Assembly (NCBI GenBank): GCA_030789695.1
Contig: CM061141.1
Span: 173,366,807 to 173,430,806 of the forward strand
Source: Scilla litardierei
Lineage: Eukaryota > Streptophyta > Magnoliopsida > Asparagales > Asparagaceae
Direction of reading: 5' to 3'
DNA: 64,000 nucleotides
Part shown: positions 33,609-44,824 of the stretch, piece after piece
Layout of the letters: each line of letters begins with the position of its first letter
Numbering within the stretch: position 1 is the stretch's first letter
The notes under the pieces: generated by a model
What the model saw: the letters and a program-made list of their open reading frames with translations, nothing else
What the model was told of the DNA's origin: nothing
Databases searched by the model: none
Translations under genes and position numbers: made by a program

Positions 33609-34713
33609 CATCCGCTTCGCTTTGGCCCGGTCTACTTGAGATGGATCCCTGGCCTCGCAATCTCCACTTTACCGGTTCTCTGCTTCGGAGCAAACAATTG
33701 CTGATTGCAAGGAAGTTCGTTTAAGCCAGTAACTTTGTGTTCTTAGTCGACAAGCTTTGTTCTGCCGGCGTTTCCCTAGTTTCCGTAGGTGATGAATTTT
33801 TTTGTCCGTCGTGGGCGGATTATTTGTAAAGAGATTTCTCCACTTCAATTTCCTGTAAATAAGACACGCTTTTGTTCCTTGGTTAATTGTTGGAAATGAA
33901 ATTGACTTACTTGAATTTCCCGCGCATTTTGCTTTGTTGCTGCGAGCTCGGCTCCTCTGCGGGTGGTGGTCATTTGCTTTCTTTCTCCGGGAGGTCGCCC
34001 CTTGTCTCTCGAGTGGACAAGTCGGTTGGCGTCCTTGATGGCTGGGGGAGATGCCCCCAGTCTTACGAGCGAAGGAGTCGGTCGGCGAGGGTGAATCCCC
34101 TCGGCTTAGGTCCAGTCGGGGTCTGCGCTGGCTGGGGGGGATTGCCCCCAGACTTGCAAGCGAATGAGTCGGTCGGCGAGGGTGAAGCTCCTCGGCTTAG
34201 GATCGGTCGGCGTCTGCACTGGCTGGGGGGATTGCCCCTAGACTTACAAGCGAAGGAGCCGGTCGGCGATGGCGAAGCTCCTCGACTTAGGACCAGTCGG
34301 TGTCTGCGCAGGCTGGGGGGCTTGCCCCCAGACTCACAAGCGAAGGAGTCAGTCGACGAGGGCGAAGCTCCTCGGCTTAGGACCGGTCGGCGTCCGCGCT
34401 GGCTGGGGGGATTGCCCCCAGACTTACAAGCGAAGGAGCCGGTCAGCGAGGGCGAAGCTCCTCGGCTTAGGACCAGTTTCGATCGACCCTCCATCCGGTA
34501 AGGTGGCGGTCTTTGCTCTTATGCACCCTTAGCGAAATGTTGATTCCGTTGGAGATGAGGAAAAGATAAAAGGAATGCGTTCGTACTATTAAAGGTCCTA
34601 TTGGACTAGTACACTTGGAGGAAAAGAAAAGGAAATAAAGCTAGACGGAGGAATGTAAACCTAGATAATTTCCTCCTGACTAGGCCGCGACTGGGGGGAG
34701 GGGCCTCGCTTGC
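33609..34713. repeat. region replacing pol, with a five-unit 90-bp hairpin array at 34040-34495
   Basis: Units begin GGCTGGGGGGATTGCCCCCAG at about 34040, 34130, 34220, 34310 and 34400. Each holds a perfect CTGGGGG...CCCCCAG hairpin and a CGAAGGAGTCGGTCGGCGAG core. As the period is a multiple of three, long open frames appear on both strands (204 and 143 codons) but look like repeat artefacts. No protease, RT or integrase motif is present between the antisense gene and gag. Confidence 0.85.
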
Positions 34714-36345
34714 TCACTCTATGATGCGGAGGGGTCCTTGGACGGTGTTGACCTTCTTCCACTTGTCCGGCTGCATGGAGGTTCCCTCTCCGTGGGCCGA
34801 CTCATCGGCTAAGTTCCTTGCGTGCCCTCGGCTCATCAGCTTCTCAATGTCCTTCTTTAGGTTCCAGCAGTCTTCAGTGTCGTGGCCGTTGTCCTTGTGG
34901 TATTTGCAATACTTTTCCCCATTTCCCCCCCCTTTCGTCTTCGACGGGGGGCGATCAGCGCGCTCTTCCTTCTGCACCTGAGCGAGGACGGCGTCTGGGG
35001 TGGCGTCCCTCGTACCCTCTCCTCGCTGCCTGTTTCTCATCCTCTTCTCGGCCCGGTACCCTTCGGGGCTGCGGCGTTCGCTATCGCCGTGTTTGGTCCC
35101 TCGCCTGGCCTTTCCTGCCTCGATGGCCAAGGTCTCCTCAGTCAGCATGAAGCGCTCGGCCCTCGCCATGATTCCGGGGAGGTCTTTCGGGGGATCATTA
35201 TGCAGAGATTTCTTCAAGCCTCTATGACGCAGCCCTTTCTTTAGGGCCGTTTGGACAACAAGGTCGGGAGGGCTGTTTACGTTCAGTCGCTCCGCGTTGA
35301 AGCGGCGCATAAATTGTCGGAGCGGCTCGGCCGGGCCCTGCACTATGTTAAACAAATGTTCAGCATCCGGCATTACCTGTCGTCCTGCCATGAACTGTTT
35401 GCAGAACAGCTGGGTGAGTTCCTCGAAGCTGTCAATGGAGCGGCTGGGTAGGATGCGGTACCAAGTTCTTGCCGCTCCCCTGAGGGTCGAATAAAAGCCC
35501 CTACAGAGCAGGGTATCGTCGGCTCCCTGGAAGGACATGTCTCCCTCATAGTCCATCACGTGGTTCCCTGGATCTCCTATCCCGTCGTACTTCCCTAGTG
35601 CTGGGATCTTGAATCGAGAGGGGACCCGCACGTCGGTTATTCTCCGCGACAGGGGGCACCGGTCTCCGTGGATGCCTCCGGGGATCCGACACCCGCCTAC
35701 CTCAGGCTCGTTCGGTTGTGGTGGTGGTACAGGTATCGGCTGGGCTGGCTCCACGGCCCTCACCACACTGGGGGTCGGGCTGACCCGGCGTTCTCGGCTC
35801 CTCCGGCGGGAGCTCCCGCTTCGCCGTGATCGGTCCCTCGAGTGGCGTCGATCGTTTCTTCTGTGGTGGGGTGATCGTGGCCACCGAGACGACGCGGTCA
35901 CCGATTCGTCCTCCGTGCCTTCAGTTTCCCTCTGGCTCCTTTCACGATGAAGGGAGGAGGCGCGCGATCTCGCCTGGTGGGAGCCGGGTAGCGTGAATCG
36001 ACGCTCCGTGTTCGGCCTTCGGTTCCCATGGTCATCGACCACCGTGGACCGCAGGAGCGGGGGGCCCCCCGCCCAACGATGACCGTCGCTCAACACGTCT
36101 CCGTTGGCTGGCGCGGTGCCAATGAGCTGATGTACCGTCGCGACCAACGTCTGGATGTTCACGTTGGTCTCTTGGGCCAGGGCGCGGAGCTGCCCCTGCG
36201 TGGCCAGCTCCGACCCGCTAGTCTCTTCGGTAGAGGGGGCGGGGTGGTTACCGTCGGGAGCGCCCTCAAGGTTGCTGTTGGGTGCGCCATTCCCCTCCTC
36301 CGGGATGGGGGGCATATGTCTCTTTCCGTTGCAGGCGCGTGCCAT
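34714..36345 (-). CDS. Tat-lineage gag polyprotein, intact
   Basis: 543 codons without a lesion, starting MARACNGKRHMPP 56 bases inside the 5' LTR. The N-terminal third is charged and Arg/Ser-rich (SRDRSRRSGSSRRRSRERR). The capsid core includes FKIPALGKYDGIGDPGNHV, GAARTWYRILPSRSI, FEELTQLFCKQF and EPLRQFMRRFN. A zinc-knuckle-like CKYHKDNGHDTEDC with WNLKKDIEKL follows near residue 490, the usual form in Tat gags. It then ends at VQGPLRIIE with a stop where an autonomous element would continue into protease. It would build the particle and package element RNA; intact length and low LTR divergence suggest recent use. Confidence 0.9.
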   Translation of the reverse strand: MARACNGKRHMPPIPEEGNGAPNSNLEGAPDGNHPAPSTEETSGSELATQGQLRALAQETNVNIQTLVATVHQLIGTAPANGDVLSDGHRWAGGPPLLRSTVVDDHGNRRPNTERRFTLPGSHQARSRASSLHRERSQRETEGTEDESVTASSRWPRSPHHRRNDRRHSRDRSRRSGSSRRRSRERRVSPTPSVVRAVEPAQPIPVPPPQPNEPEVGGCRIPGGIHGDRCPLSRRITDVRVPSRFKIPALGKYDGIGDPGNHVMDYEGDMSFQGADDTLLCRGFYSTLRGAARTWYRILPSRSIDSFEELTQLFCKQFMAGRQVMPDAEHLFNIVQGPAEPLRQFMRRFNAERLNVNSPPDLVVQTALKKGLRHRGLKKSLHNDPPKDLPGIMARAERFMLTEETLAIEAGKARRGTKHGDSERRSPEGYRAEKRMRNRQRGEGTRDATPDAVLAQVQKEERADRPPSKTKGGGNGEKYCKYHKDNGHDTEDCWNLKKDIEKLMSRGHARNLADESAHGEGTSMQPDKWKKVNTVQGPLRIIE

Positions 36346-36401
36346 TGCAGGTGTGGTTTGTTTCTTCGTGGGACAGTTCGGTTCCCACAGACGGCGCCAG
36401 A

Positions 36402-37433
36402 TGTTTCAGAGTGTTTTCTCACTACAAAAGCGTTGACCGTGGACTACCCGGTCAACGTGGTCAAGGGGCCGACTCGGGTCCCTCGGGTGTGTCGAGTCTG
36501 TGCCGACGCAGCGTGAATTGGAGTTGCGGATGACGTGGAGCGCGTCGGCTGGGCCGGATCTGGATCCTCGGCCACGAGGAGGGCGAGGGGAAGCCTCGGC
36601 CCGGTGTGAGACGCTCGGCCTCGGACAGTCGGACGACGAGGGGTAGCCTCGGCGCCTCGTGAGTGGAGGGGAAGCCTCGGCTCGGACGGATGTGCTCGGC
36701 CTCGGTCGGTCGGACGACGAGGGGTAGCCTCGGTCGTCTTGCTTGATGCGTGGCCGGCGTGGGGCAGAGGGGAAGCCTCGGCCCGTGGAACTGACGTCCT
36801 CCTGCGCAGACGAGAGCACTCGTCAGGGGGGCCGGACCTTGGTTCCGGCCAAATCCCCTCCGATGCCTAAGTCAGACGATGATCTGATAGAGGAGGCTCG
36901 GCGGAGACGGTTCGACTTGAGAGGAGGTCAGAACGACGTCTACCGGCGCGAGCGGGGTAGGAAGGAGAAGAAATGGGGGAACTAGGTCGTTGATGGAGTA
37001 CCTTAGGTTTTAGTTACCTGAGATGCGGTCCCCCGTCTAGTCGTCCTTCTGGCCCTTTTATAGGCTTCCCGTCGTGACTGCCCATGACTCACATCCCTCG
37101 TCCGCCCCCGATCGTGCCCCCTCAATCTGCCTTCCCATCGCCGCTCCCTGCGCCATGCCAGCACCTCCCCATAACGGCCATTAAGTGGTCGCGGGCCTGG
37201 GGGAACGGTTATCGCTGGAGTGGGCGAGTGACTTGCGCGTTTTCGGGGACGGGTCGGATTGCCGTTCGGGGGTCCTCTAAGGGGCTTTGTCGGGCGGGCC
37301 TGATCTCGCAGACGGGCTTCTGGCTCCATCTTCTTTCGGGCTTCGCTTGGTGGGCTTGGGCCTCCCGTGACTTCGCGTAGCCGGCTGTGCGTTTGGGCCC
37401 ATGCCGTTGGGCCTCCGCAAAATAGACGTATCA
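36402..37433 (-). repeat. right (5') LTR of the Tat element
   Basis: 1032 bp, collinear with 30003-31034. In the minus orientation it is the promoter-bearing LTR, with TATAAAAG at 37055-37062 and the primer binding site directly downstream at 36385-36399. Confidence 0.95.
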
Positions 37434-38385
37434 GGTATGAAGTTGACATGTGTGTATATTAACTTTGTTAAACCTTGACCTGTGTGTATGCCCTGTGTGT
37501 ATATATGCTAATATACCAAATTTGGACCTGTGTGTATGACCTGTGTGTATATCTGAATTTATAACCTGTGTGTATGACCTGTGTGTATGAAGTTGACCTG
37601 TTGGACTGTGTGTATATTTTTGATCATTATATACCAAATAGGTATGAAGTTGAACCAAAATTTAAACATAATATACACACAGGTCAAACTCTATACCTAA
37701 TATACACACCGGTTCAACTTTAATCCTAATAGGCATGACGTTGGTATATGACCAAATAGGTATGAAGTTGGTCAAACTTTAATCCTAATATACACACAGG
37801 TCAAACTTGATGTATGAAGTTGAAACTTGATCCTAATGAAACAAGTTTGAGGTAAATTAGAAATCCTGATGCTATTTGGAACTGCACGTTAGACGTTAGA
37901 AATCCTGATACTTCTGCTATTTGGAACTGGATGAACTTCCAAATTTGAGTCAATTTTGAGTTCAATTGGAACTGGATAAACTTCCAAATTTGAGGTAAAT
38001 TTTTGACGGGATGAAATTCCAAATTTGAGTCGATTATTTCCGAATGCTATTTGAGTCGATTTTTTCCAAATTTGAGTCGATTTTTCCTAATGCTATTTAT
38101 ATCAACCATATTCAAATGAGTAATGTCAAACGCTCACATGGTCACCAGTAATATCACAGTTGCTAAACGAATTAGACGACCATATACGTACTTTGAGTAA
38201 TTTTTGTATTTACTTATTTAAAATGGTTGTTGCAAGGGTTGTCTTGCATTTATATTTGTTTACCAATATTGGTTACCATTTGGGAAGTACAATGATATTA
38301 ACACTAAGTTTAAATGATTCAGTTGTACGTTGGCATTCTTTGACCAGCCTAAGGCTTTTCTCATTTCCATTTGCTTCACACCAAC
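37434..38385. other. Helitron interior upstream of RepHel; ACCTGTGTGTAT repeats, no gene
   Basis: The first 400 bases are a degenerate repeat of ACCTGTGTGTAT and CAAATAGGTATGAAGTTG. The remainder is AT-rich and must contain the RepHel promoter if the start at 38386 is right; no convincing TATA box was picked out. Confidence 0.5.
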
Positions 38386-41300
38386 ATGCGAACGGTATGA
38401 AATTTGTTAGTATAAACTACTGTATTACATGCTTGATTTATCATCATTAATCAAGGTTATGCTATGCACTCAATTTAGGCATCTGTTGATAGTGACGTAT
38501 CAGCCTCACGGAAAGGACAAGAACAACATAGCTCTCTCACTGAGCCTATGATTAGTTCTTCACTACCAAGTGGTCGTCGCATTTCACCCTTGCGACAATG
38601 GCAACATAAAAGGAATCATAATGATACAATTTTTGAACACGACGCAGAACCATCTGACAGGTTATTATCCACTTGAATGTGCCAAAACTCTAATATACTC
38701 TACTGTATTTTAATTGTAATTAGTTTGGGTGTAATTTGGATAGGTCTTTAGCTCAACGCAGAAGGTGAAATCGAGAGCGTGAACAAGAACACCGAAACAT
38801 ATCTCACGCTCTGACTTCTAACTGTGTCCTTGATATGCCTCATATAATACCAGCAATGAAACCTTCCCCGGTTGAACAAGAAGATGCTGTCTCAGCCTCG
38901 CGTAATGCTATGATTTCTGGACAAGTATGTGGACCATCTGTGAGGTTATTATCCACCCGACTAAACATAAAATCTATACTACTATCATGTATTTTAATTG
39001 TATTTATTTTTTGGGTGTAATTTGGATAGGTCTTTAGCTCAACGCAGAAGGCGAGATCGAGAGCGTGAACAAGAACAACGAAATATATCTCACGCTCTGA
39101 CTTCTGACAGTGTCCTTGATATGCCTCATATAACACCAACAATGACAACTTCCCCGGTTGAACAAGAAGATGCTGTCTCAGCCTCGCGTAACGCTATGAT
39201 TCCTGGACAAATACCTGGACCATCTGCCAGGTTATTATCCACCCGACTAACCATAAAATCTATACTACTATCATGTATTTTAATTGTATTTATTTTTTGG
39301 GTGTAATTTGGATAGGTCTTTAGCTCAACGCAGAAGGCGAGATCGAGAGCGTGAACAAGAACAGCGAAACATATCTCACGCTCTGACTTCTGACAGTGTC
39401 CTTGATATGCCTCATATAACACCAGCAATGACAACTTCCCCGGTTGAACAAGAAGATGATGTCTCAGCCTCGTGTAACGCTATGATTCCTGGACAAATAC
39501 CTGGACCATCTGCCAGGTTATTATCCACCCGACTAACCATAAAATCTATACTACTATCATGTATTTTAAGTGTAATTAGTTTGTGTGTAATTTGGATAGG
39601 TCTTTAGCTCAACGCAGAAGGCGAGATCGAGAGCGTGAACAAGAACAACGAAACATATCTCACGCTCTGACTTCTGACAGTGTCCTTGATATGCCTCATA
39701 TAACACCAGCAATGACAACTTCCCCGGTTGAACAAGAAGATGATGTCTTAGCCTCGCGTAACGCTATAACTTCTGGACAAGTACCTGGACCATCTGTCAG
39801 GTTATTATCCACCCGACTAACCATAAAATCTATACTACTATCATGTATTTTAAGTGTAATTAGTTTGGGTGTACTTTGGATAGGTCTTTAGCTCAACGCA
39901 GAAGGCGAGATCGAAAGCGTGAACAAGAACACCGAAACATATCTCACGCTCTGACTTCTGACAGTGTCCTTGATATGCCTCATATAACACCAGCAATGAC
40001 AACTTCCCCGGTTGAACAAGAAGATGTTGTCTCAGCCTCGCGTAACGATATGATTCCTGGACAAATACCTGGACCATCTGCCAGGTTATTATCCACCCGA
40101 CTAACCATAAAATCTATACTACTATCATGTATTTTAATTGTAATTAGTTTGGGTGTAACTTCGATAGGTCTTTAGCTCAACGCAGAAGGCGAGATCGAGA
40201 ACAAAAACAAGGAAACATATCTCAATATATGACTCCTAACAGTATACTTGATATACCTCAAAGCAGTCATGCATTACCAACTTCTCCTGTTGAACATGAA
40301 GATGAGGTCTCAGTCTCGCAAAATGATACGATATTTGCCCAAGATACCTGAGCCATCTAACAAGTTATTATCTATACAATCTACTCTACTTTAATGTAAT
40401 GTGATTTTATTTAATGTTGGTGCTATTTTGGCTAGGTATCTAGCTCAACGTCAAAGGAGAGAACGAGAACAAGAACTACAAAACATATCTCGATATATGA
40501 CTCCTATCAGTATACCTCAAATTACTCCTCCATTCGCAACTTCTCATGATGAACAAGAAGATCACTCAGCTTCGATGTTAGTATGTAGGTCAACTCATCA
40601 TAGAGCTGGTCCGTCAACACAGGATGCTTATGGTCGACATTATCTTGGTTTAATGAACATTCCATGCCCTCATTGTTCAGCCTTACATTGGTTGGATGAA
40701 CAGTTGTCGGGGTCAACTTTGACAACACATTTCTTTGGAACATGTTGTTTGCAAGGAAAAGTAAAATTAGAGAAACTTAATGAAACACCTACAGCACTTT
40801 GAGAATTATATGATGGGGATAGTGAGCAATCCAAATCATTTCGAAAGTATACTCGGGAGTATAATGCAGCTAATGCATTTACCAGCCTTGGTGCGACAAT
40901 GGATCAAAGATTGATTGCTGGCAGAGGCCCGAACATATTTACTATTCATGGAGAATTACGCCATCGAATAGGATCACTTCTGCCACAACTGGATCAAACA
41001 GCAAGTTATTGTCAACTTTATATATATGATCCGGATTCTGCTATACAGTTACGAATTAATAGAAATCCACATTTGAGAAAGGATGTCTTACAAATTATTC
41101 AAAATTGTCTATCGGACATAAACCCATTCATCCAACTATATTGTCAGGCTTATTCTGTTTCATCTCAAGAAGATTTATGTGGTCATGATCTTCCTGTATA
41201 TCTCCATTACAATTCAAACCAGGATCGTCGCCATTATAACCTCCCAACCGTAGATGAAATTGCTGTTATTTTACCTGGAGATGGCTATCGACCTTCCGGG

Positions 41301-44300
41301 ATGCGAGATATTATTTTACATCTACAAGGAAATAATCAATTAATGCAAATTAATGAGGCTCATCCTGCATACTTACCATTACACTATGTCTTATTATTTC
41401 CTGATGGTCAGCTTGGATGGGAACCTGAGTTGAAGCAGTGGGATCCAGTTCAAAACAAATCCTCAAATAGACGACTTACCATGTGTGAGTTTTATAGCTA
41501 CCGTCTATTTGAAAGACATAATGAGTATTCTGCAATTTTGAGAGCTGGAAAATTATTCCAAGAGTTCATAGTTGATGCTTGGACAGCAACTGAGCAACAT
41601 CGTTTGACATTCATCAAACTTAATCAAAGAAAACTCCGCTCAGAGCTATATCAGGGTCTTGCAGATATTGATGCCTATGTCAAATGTGACCAAATTGGAC
41701 AGTGAATGATACTTCCCTCATCTTTCACTGGCAGTGCCCGTCACATGTTTGAAATCTTTCAAGACTCAATGGCTATCACACGTTATAACCAGCAACCGGA
41801 TATTTTTCTTACCATGACTGCAAATCCAAAGTGGCCGGAAATTACTTCGGCTCTACTACCCAATCAAAAGGCTACCGACCGGGCAGATTTAGTTGCACGT
41901 GTATTTGAGTTAAAAAGAAAGGCTTTGATGAAGGAGATTGATGTTAATAATGTATTTGGAAAGAAAGTAGCGCATGTATTTACAATTGAATTTCAGAAAC
42001 GGGGTCTTCCACATATGCATGCTCTTTTCTTCCTTTGTGGTCCCGATAAGATTCGTACATGTGATCAAGTGGATAGAATTGTTTGTGCTGAATTTCCTGA
42101 TCCTGCTCAAGATCCTGCATTATTCGATACTGTGTCAAAATGTATGGTACATGGACCATGTGGTGTTCGAAATCCAAATGCTTCATGTATGGAAAATGGT
42201 AAATGTACTAAGAAATACCCTCGAAATTATGCAGATGCAACAACCATGGATCGTGATGGATATCCTATTTATCGTCGTCGTAATAATGAACATCGGTATA
42301 CTATAAGGGGGCATCAAGTTGATAACCGAGATGTTGTTCTGTACAACATGTATCTCTCAAGATGATTTAACTGCCATATTAATGTAGAAGTTTGTGCTGG
42401 GGTAAGATGTGTGAAGTACATTCATAAGTATATTTATAAAGGTCATGATCGGACCACAATGGTGTTGGGCACAGTAGATGAGATCCAACAATGCCTTGAT
42501 GCAAGATATATTGGACCACCTGAGGCAGCTTGGCGAATATTTGAGCATCCCTTACATCAGGAGATTCCGTCAGTTCAAAGATTGATACTTCATTTACCAG
42601 GTCAACACCGTGTTATTTTTGACCCAGATGAAGATGTAAATGCAATAAGGTCAAGGGCTGAAAACGAGAAGACAACTTTGACTGAATTTTTTACATGTTG
42701 CACTTTGCATGAGTCTGCACATGATCTCACATATCAAGAATTTCCTCAAAAGTTTGTGTGGCATTCGTCAACAAAGGTCTGGACTCCAAGACAATCTGGA
42801 TATGCAATAGGCAGAATGTATTTTGCATCCCCTAATTCTGGTGAGCGATTTTATCTACGGTTGCTACTAACAGTTGTTAAAGGGCCAACATCGTGGGAAA
42901 ATTTACGCACATACAATACTATTGAGTACCCTACATTTAAAACAACATGTATTGCAAGAGGTCTTCTTGAAGATGATTCTAAGTTGAGACAATGTCTTTT
43001 CGAGGCTTCCATTATGAAAACAGGATATCAATTTCGAAGACTATTTTGTATTATTCTTATCGAATGTTCGCCGATCGACCCCCTTGCATTATGGAATGAA
43101 TTTTCAATGCACATTTGCGATGATCTTCCACATAAACTACACACTTTATTTGCAATTTCTATCCCAACTCAAGGCCAACTTGAAGATTATGGATTATTCC
43201 TTATCAATGAATTGCTTGAGGAGTACGATAAGTGTCTATACGACTTTCCACCAATGCCACTTCCTGCTGGAGATTGGAATGCAATTGTTGGCAATAGATT
43301 GTTGCATGAACATCCGGATCTTATAAATAAAGCGAAACAAATGGATGTACAAAAATACATTGATTGCCTCAATGATGCACAACGCAATGCTTATTCAGCA
43401 ATTACTTCATCCGTATTTGAAAATAAAGGTACTACATTCTTCTTGAGCGGCGGTGCTGGAACTGGAAAGACTTTTTTGTACAATGCAATAGCAACAATGT
43501 TGCGTAGTCTTGAAAATATAGTTATCACCGTCGCATCTTCCGGTATTGCATCATTGCTACTTAGCAGAGGCCGGACTGCACATTCCACATTTCGTATCCC
43601 GTTAGATGTGCAAGATAATTCAATTTGTAATTTTAGCAAGCAATCCATGCAAGCACAATTATTCAGAAAAGCGAAACTTATAATATGGGATGAGGTACCT
43701 ATGCAACATCGGCACTGTGTTGAGGCAGTGGATCGATCGTTAAAAGATATCTGTGATAACAACAGAGCGTTTGGTGGTATTACTGTTGTTCTTGGTGGTG
43801 ACTTCCGTCAAATCTTGCCCGTCATACCAAAGGGGGTTTGAGAAGAAATTGTTGGCGCCTCATTGAGACGATCTGTATTATGGTGCTCTGTACAAGTTTT
43901 GATATTGGATCAGAATATGCGGTTAAATAACTCATCTACTGAGAATACAAATTTTGCAAAATTTATTTTGGACGTATTTTATTTCAAGCCTAATTCAATT
44001 TTACAAACTATTTTTATCTTAACCATTCCTTAAACTTAAATTATATCTATATGTCTTAGGTTGGGACAAATCCTACAGAAGTGGTAGAACTTCCTTCTAA
44101 CATATTCAGGTTCAAGGATTTAAACGAGTTAATGCTTCGAATTTATCCGCAGCTTGATATTGAGGGTGATGTGACTTCGGCATACCTTACTGAACGAATA
44201 ATTCTTTCTGCACGGAATGATGATGTTACTTTTATAAATGCTGCTGCATTAAATATTTTTCCGGGACAGAAGATTACGTATCAAGCTGCAGACAGTTTGT

Positions 44301-44824
44301 CTGAAAATGAAGAAACCGATCCAACCATTATAAATAGATATCCAACTGAGTACATAAGCTCTTTGGATCCTCATTGGTTGCCACAATTTACACTTGAGCT
44401 TAAGGTTGGTTGTCCTATTATTTTATTACGAAATATTGCACCTAAAGACGGGCTCTACAATGGCACTCGATTGATGGTTGTCAGATGTGCATCACGTGTC
44501 ATTGAAGCTCAAATTTTAAATGGCGATAAAGCCGGTTGTTTTGTGTTTATTCCAAGAATATCTTTGTCACCATCAGCTACAGAATAACCTTTTCATATGA
44601 CAAGAAGGCAGTTTCCTGTCCGTGTGACATATGCTATGACGATTAATAAAGCCCAAGGACAATCTGTAAAGTTCGTTGGAGTTGATTTGCGGACCTCAGT
44701 TTTCAGTCATGGACATCTTTATGTGGCACTTTCAAGGTGCACAACTTTTGATCGTGTATGTGTCCTTCTTCAGCCCAACATAAATAACACAGTAAACATC
44801 GTTTACCCAGAAGTTCTGCTATGA
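38386..44824 (+). pseudogene. Helitron RepHel (HUH Rep nuclease plus PIF1-type helicase), interrupted by stops
   Basis: The rolling-circle transposase of an autonomous Helitron. A possible start is ATG 38386, then exons at 38386-38394 and 38479-38660, six repeated exons (38744-40363), and a long exon from 40436. It holds a CPHC...CC zinc finger (about 40650-40760), the Rep domain with LPSSFTGSARHM, TMTANPKWPEI, the HUH motif GLPHMHALFFL (about 42004-42036) and catalytic-tyrosine motif [11 protein letters not shown] (about 42417). The PIF1 helicase has Walker [11 protein letters not shown] (43450), Walker [22 protein letters not shown], and the C-terminal INKAQGQS and LYVALSRC. An 86-base GT-AG intron is at 43974-44059. 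Stops occur at 38766, 40800, 41703, 42363 and 43839 (all TGA) and 44585 (TAA). Confidence 0.9.
38744..40435 (+). repeat. tandem array of RepHel exon plus intron units (284-286 bp)
   Basis: Units start at 38744, 39030, 39316, 39600, 39884 and 40168. Each of the first five has a 201-nt exon (67 codons) bounded by TTGGATAG or close variants and CCATCTG(C/T)CAG|GTTATT, and an 83-85 nt intron. Exon phase is 2 on both sides, so any number of units keeps the frame. Each encodes SLAQRRRRDREREQEQRN, then SHALTSDSVLDMPHITPA, then SPVEQED and SRNAMIPGQIPGPSAR. The sixth unit is diverged and frameshifted by one base; the following exon (40436) begins with the same motif, YLAQRQRREREQE. Confidence 0.9.

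Larger units (their letters stand above)
30003..37433 (-). mobile_element. Tat-lineage gypsy LTR element without pol (TR-GAG-like)
   Basis: Two 1032-bp LTRs (30003-31034 and 36402-37433) flank a 5.37 kb interior, with 5-bp duplications GGTAT at 29998-30002 and 37434-37438. The primer site on the minus strand is TGGCGCCGTCTGTGG (36385-36399), two bases from the LTR; the purine tract GATGGGGGCAAT abuts the other LTR at 31035. The interior holds an intact gag (minus), a 90-bp tandem array, and a spliced antisense gene (plus), but no protease, RT, RNase H or integrase. Gag type, primer site and antisense gene fit the Tat/RIRE2/Grande lineage. It must borrow enzymes from a relative. Confidence 0.9.

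Noticed and set aside
33887..34501. 204-codon plus-strand and 143-codon minus-strand frames with repeats
   Set aside because: They are by-products of a 90-bp tandem array whose period is a multiple of three; no domain is visible.
38160..38450. 96-codon frame before the RepHel array as its N-terminus
   Set aside because: Hydrophobic, AT-driven composition without similarity to Rep proteins; the ATG at 38386 joins in frame to the later exons and fits better.
38835..40175. Separate small proteins of 61-107 codons starting MPHI or MYLFFG
   Set aside because: These are exon readings of the repeated RepHel unit running into introns, not independent genes.
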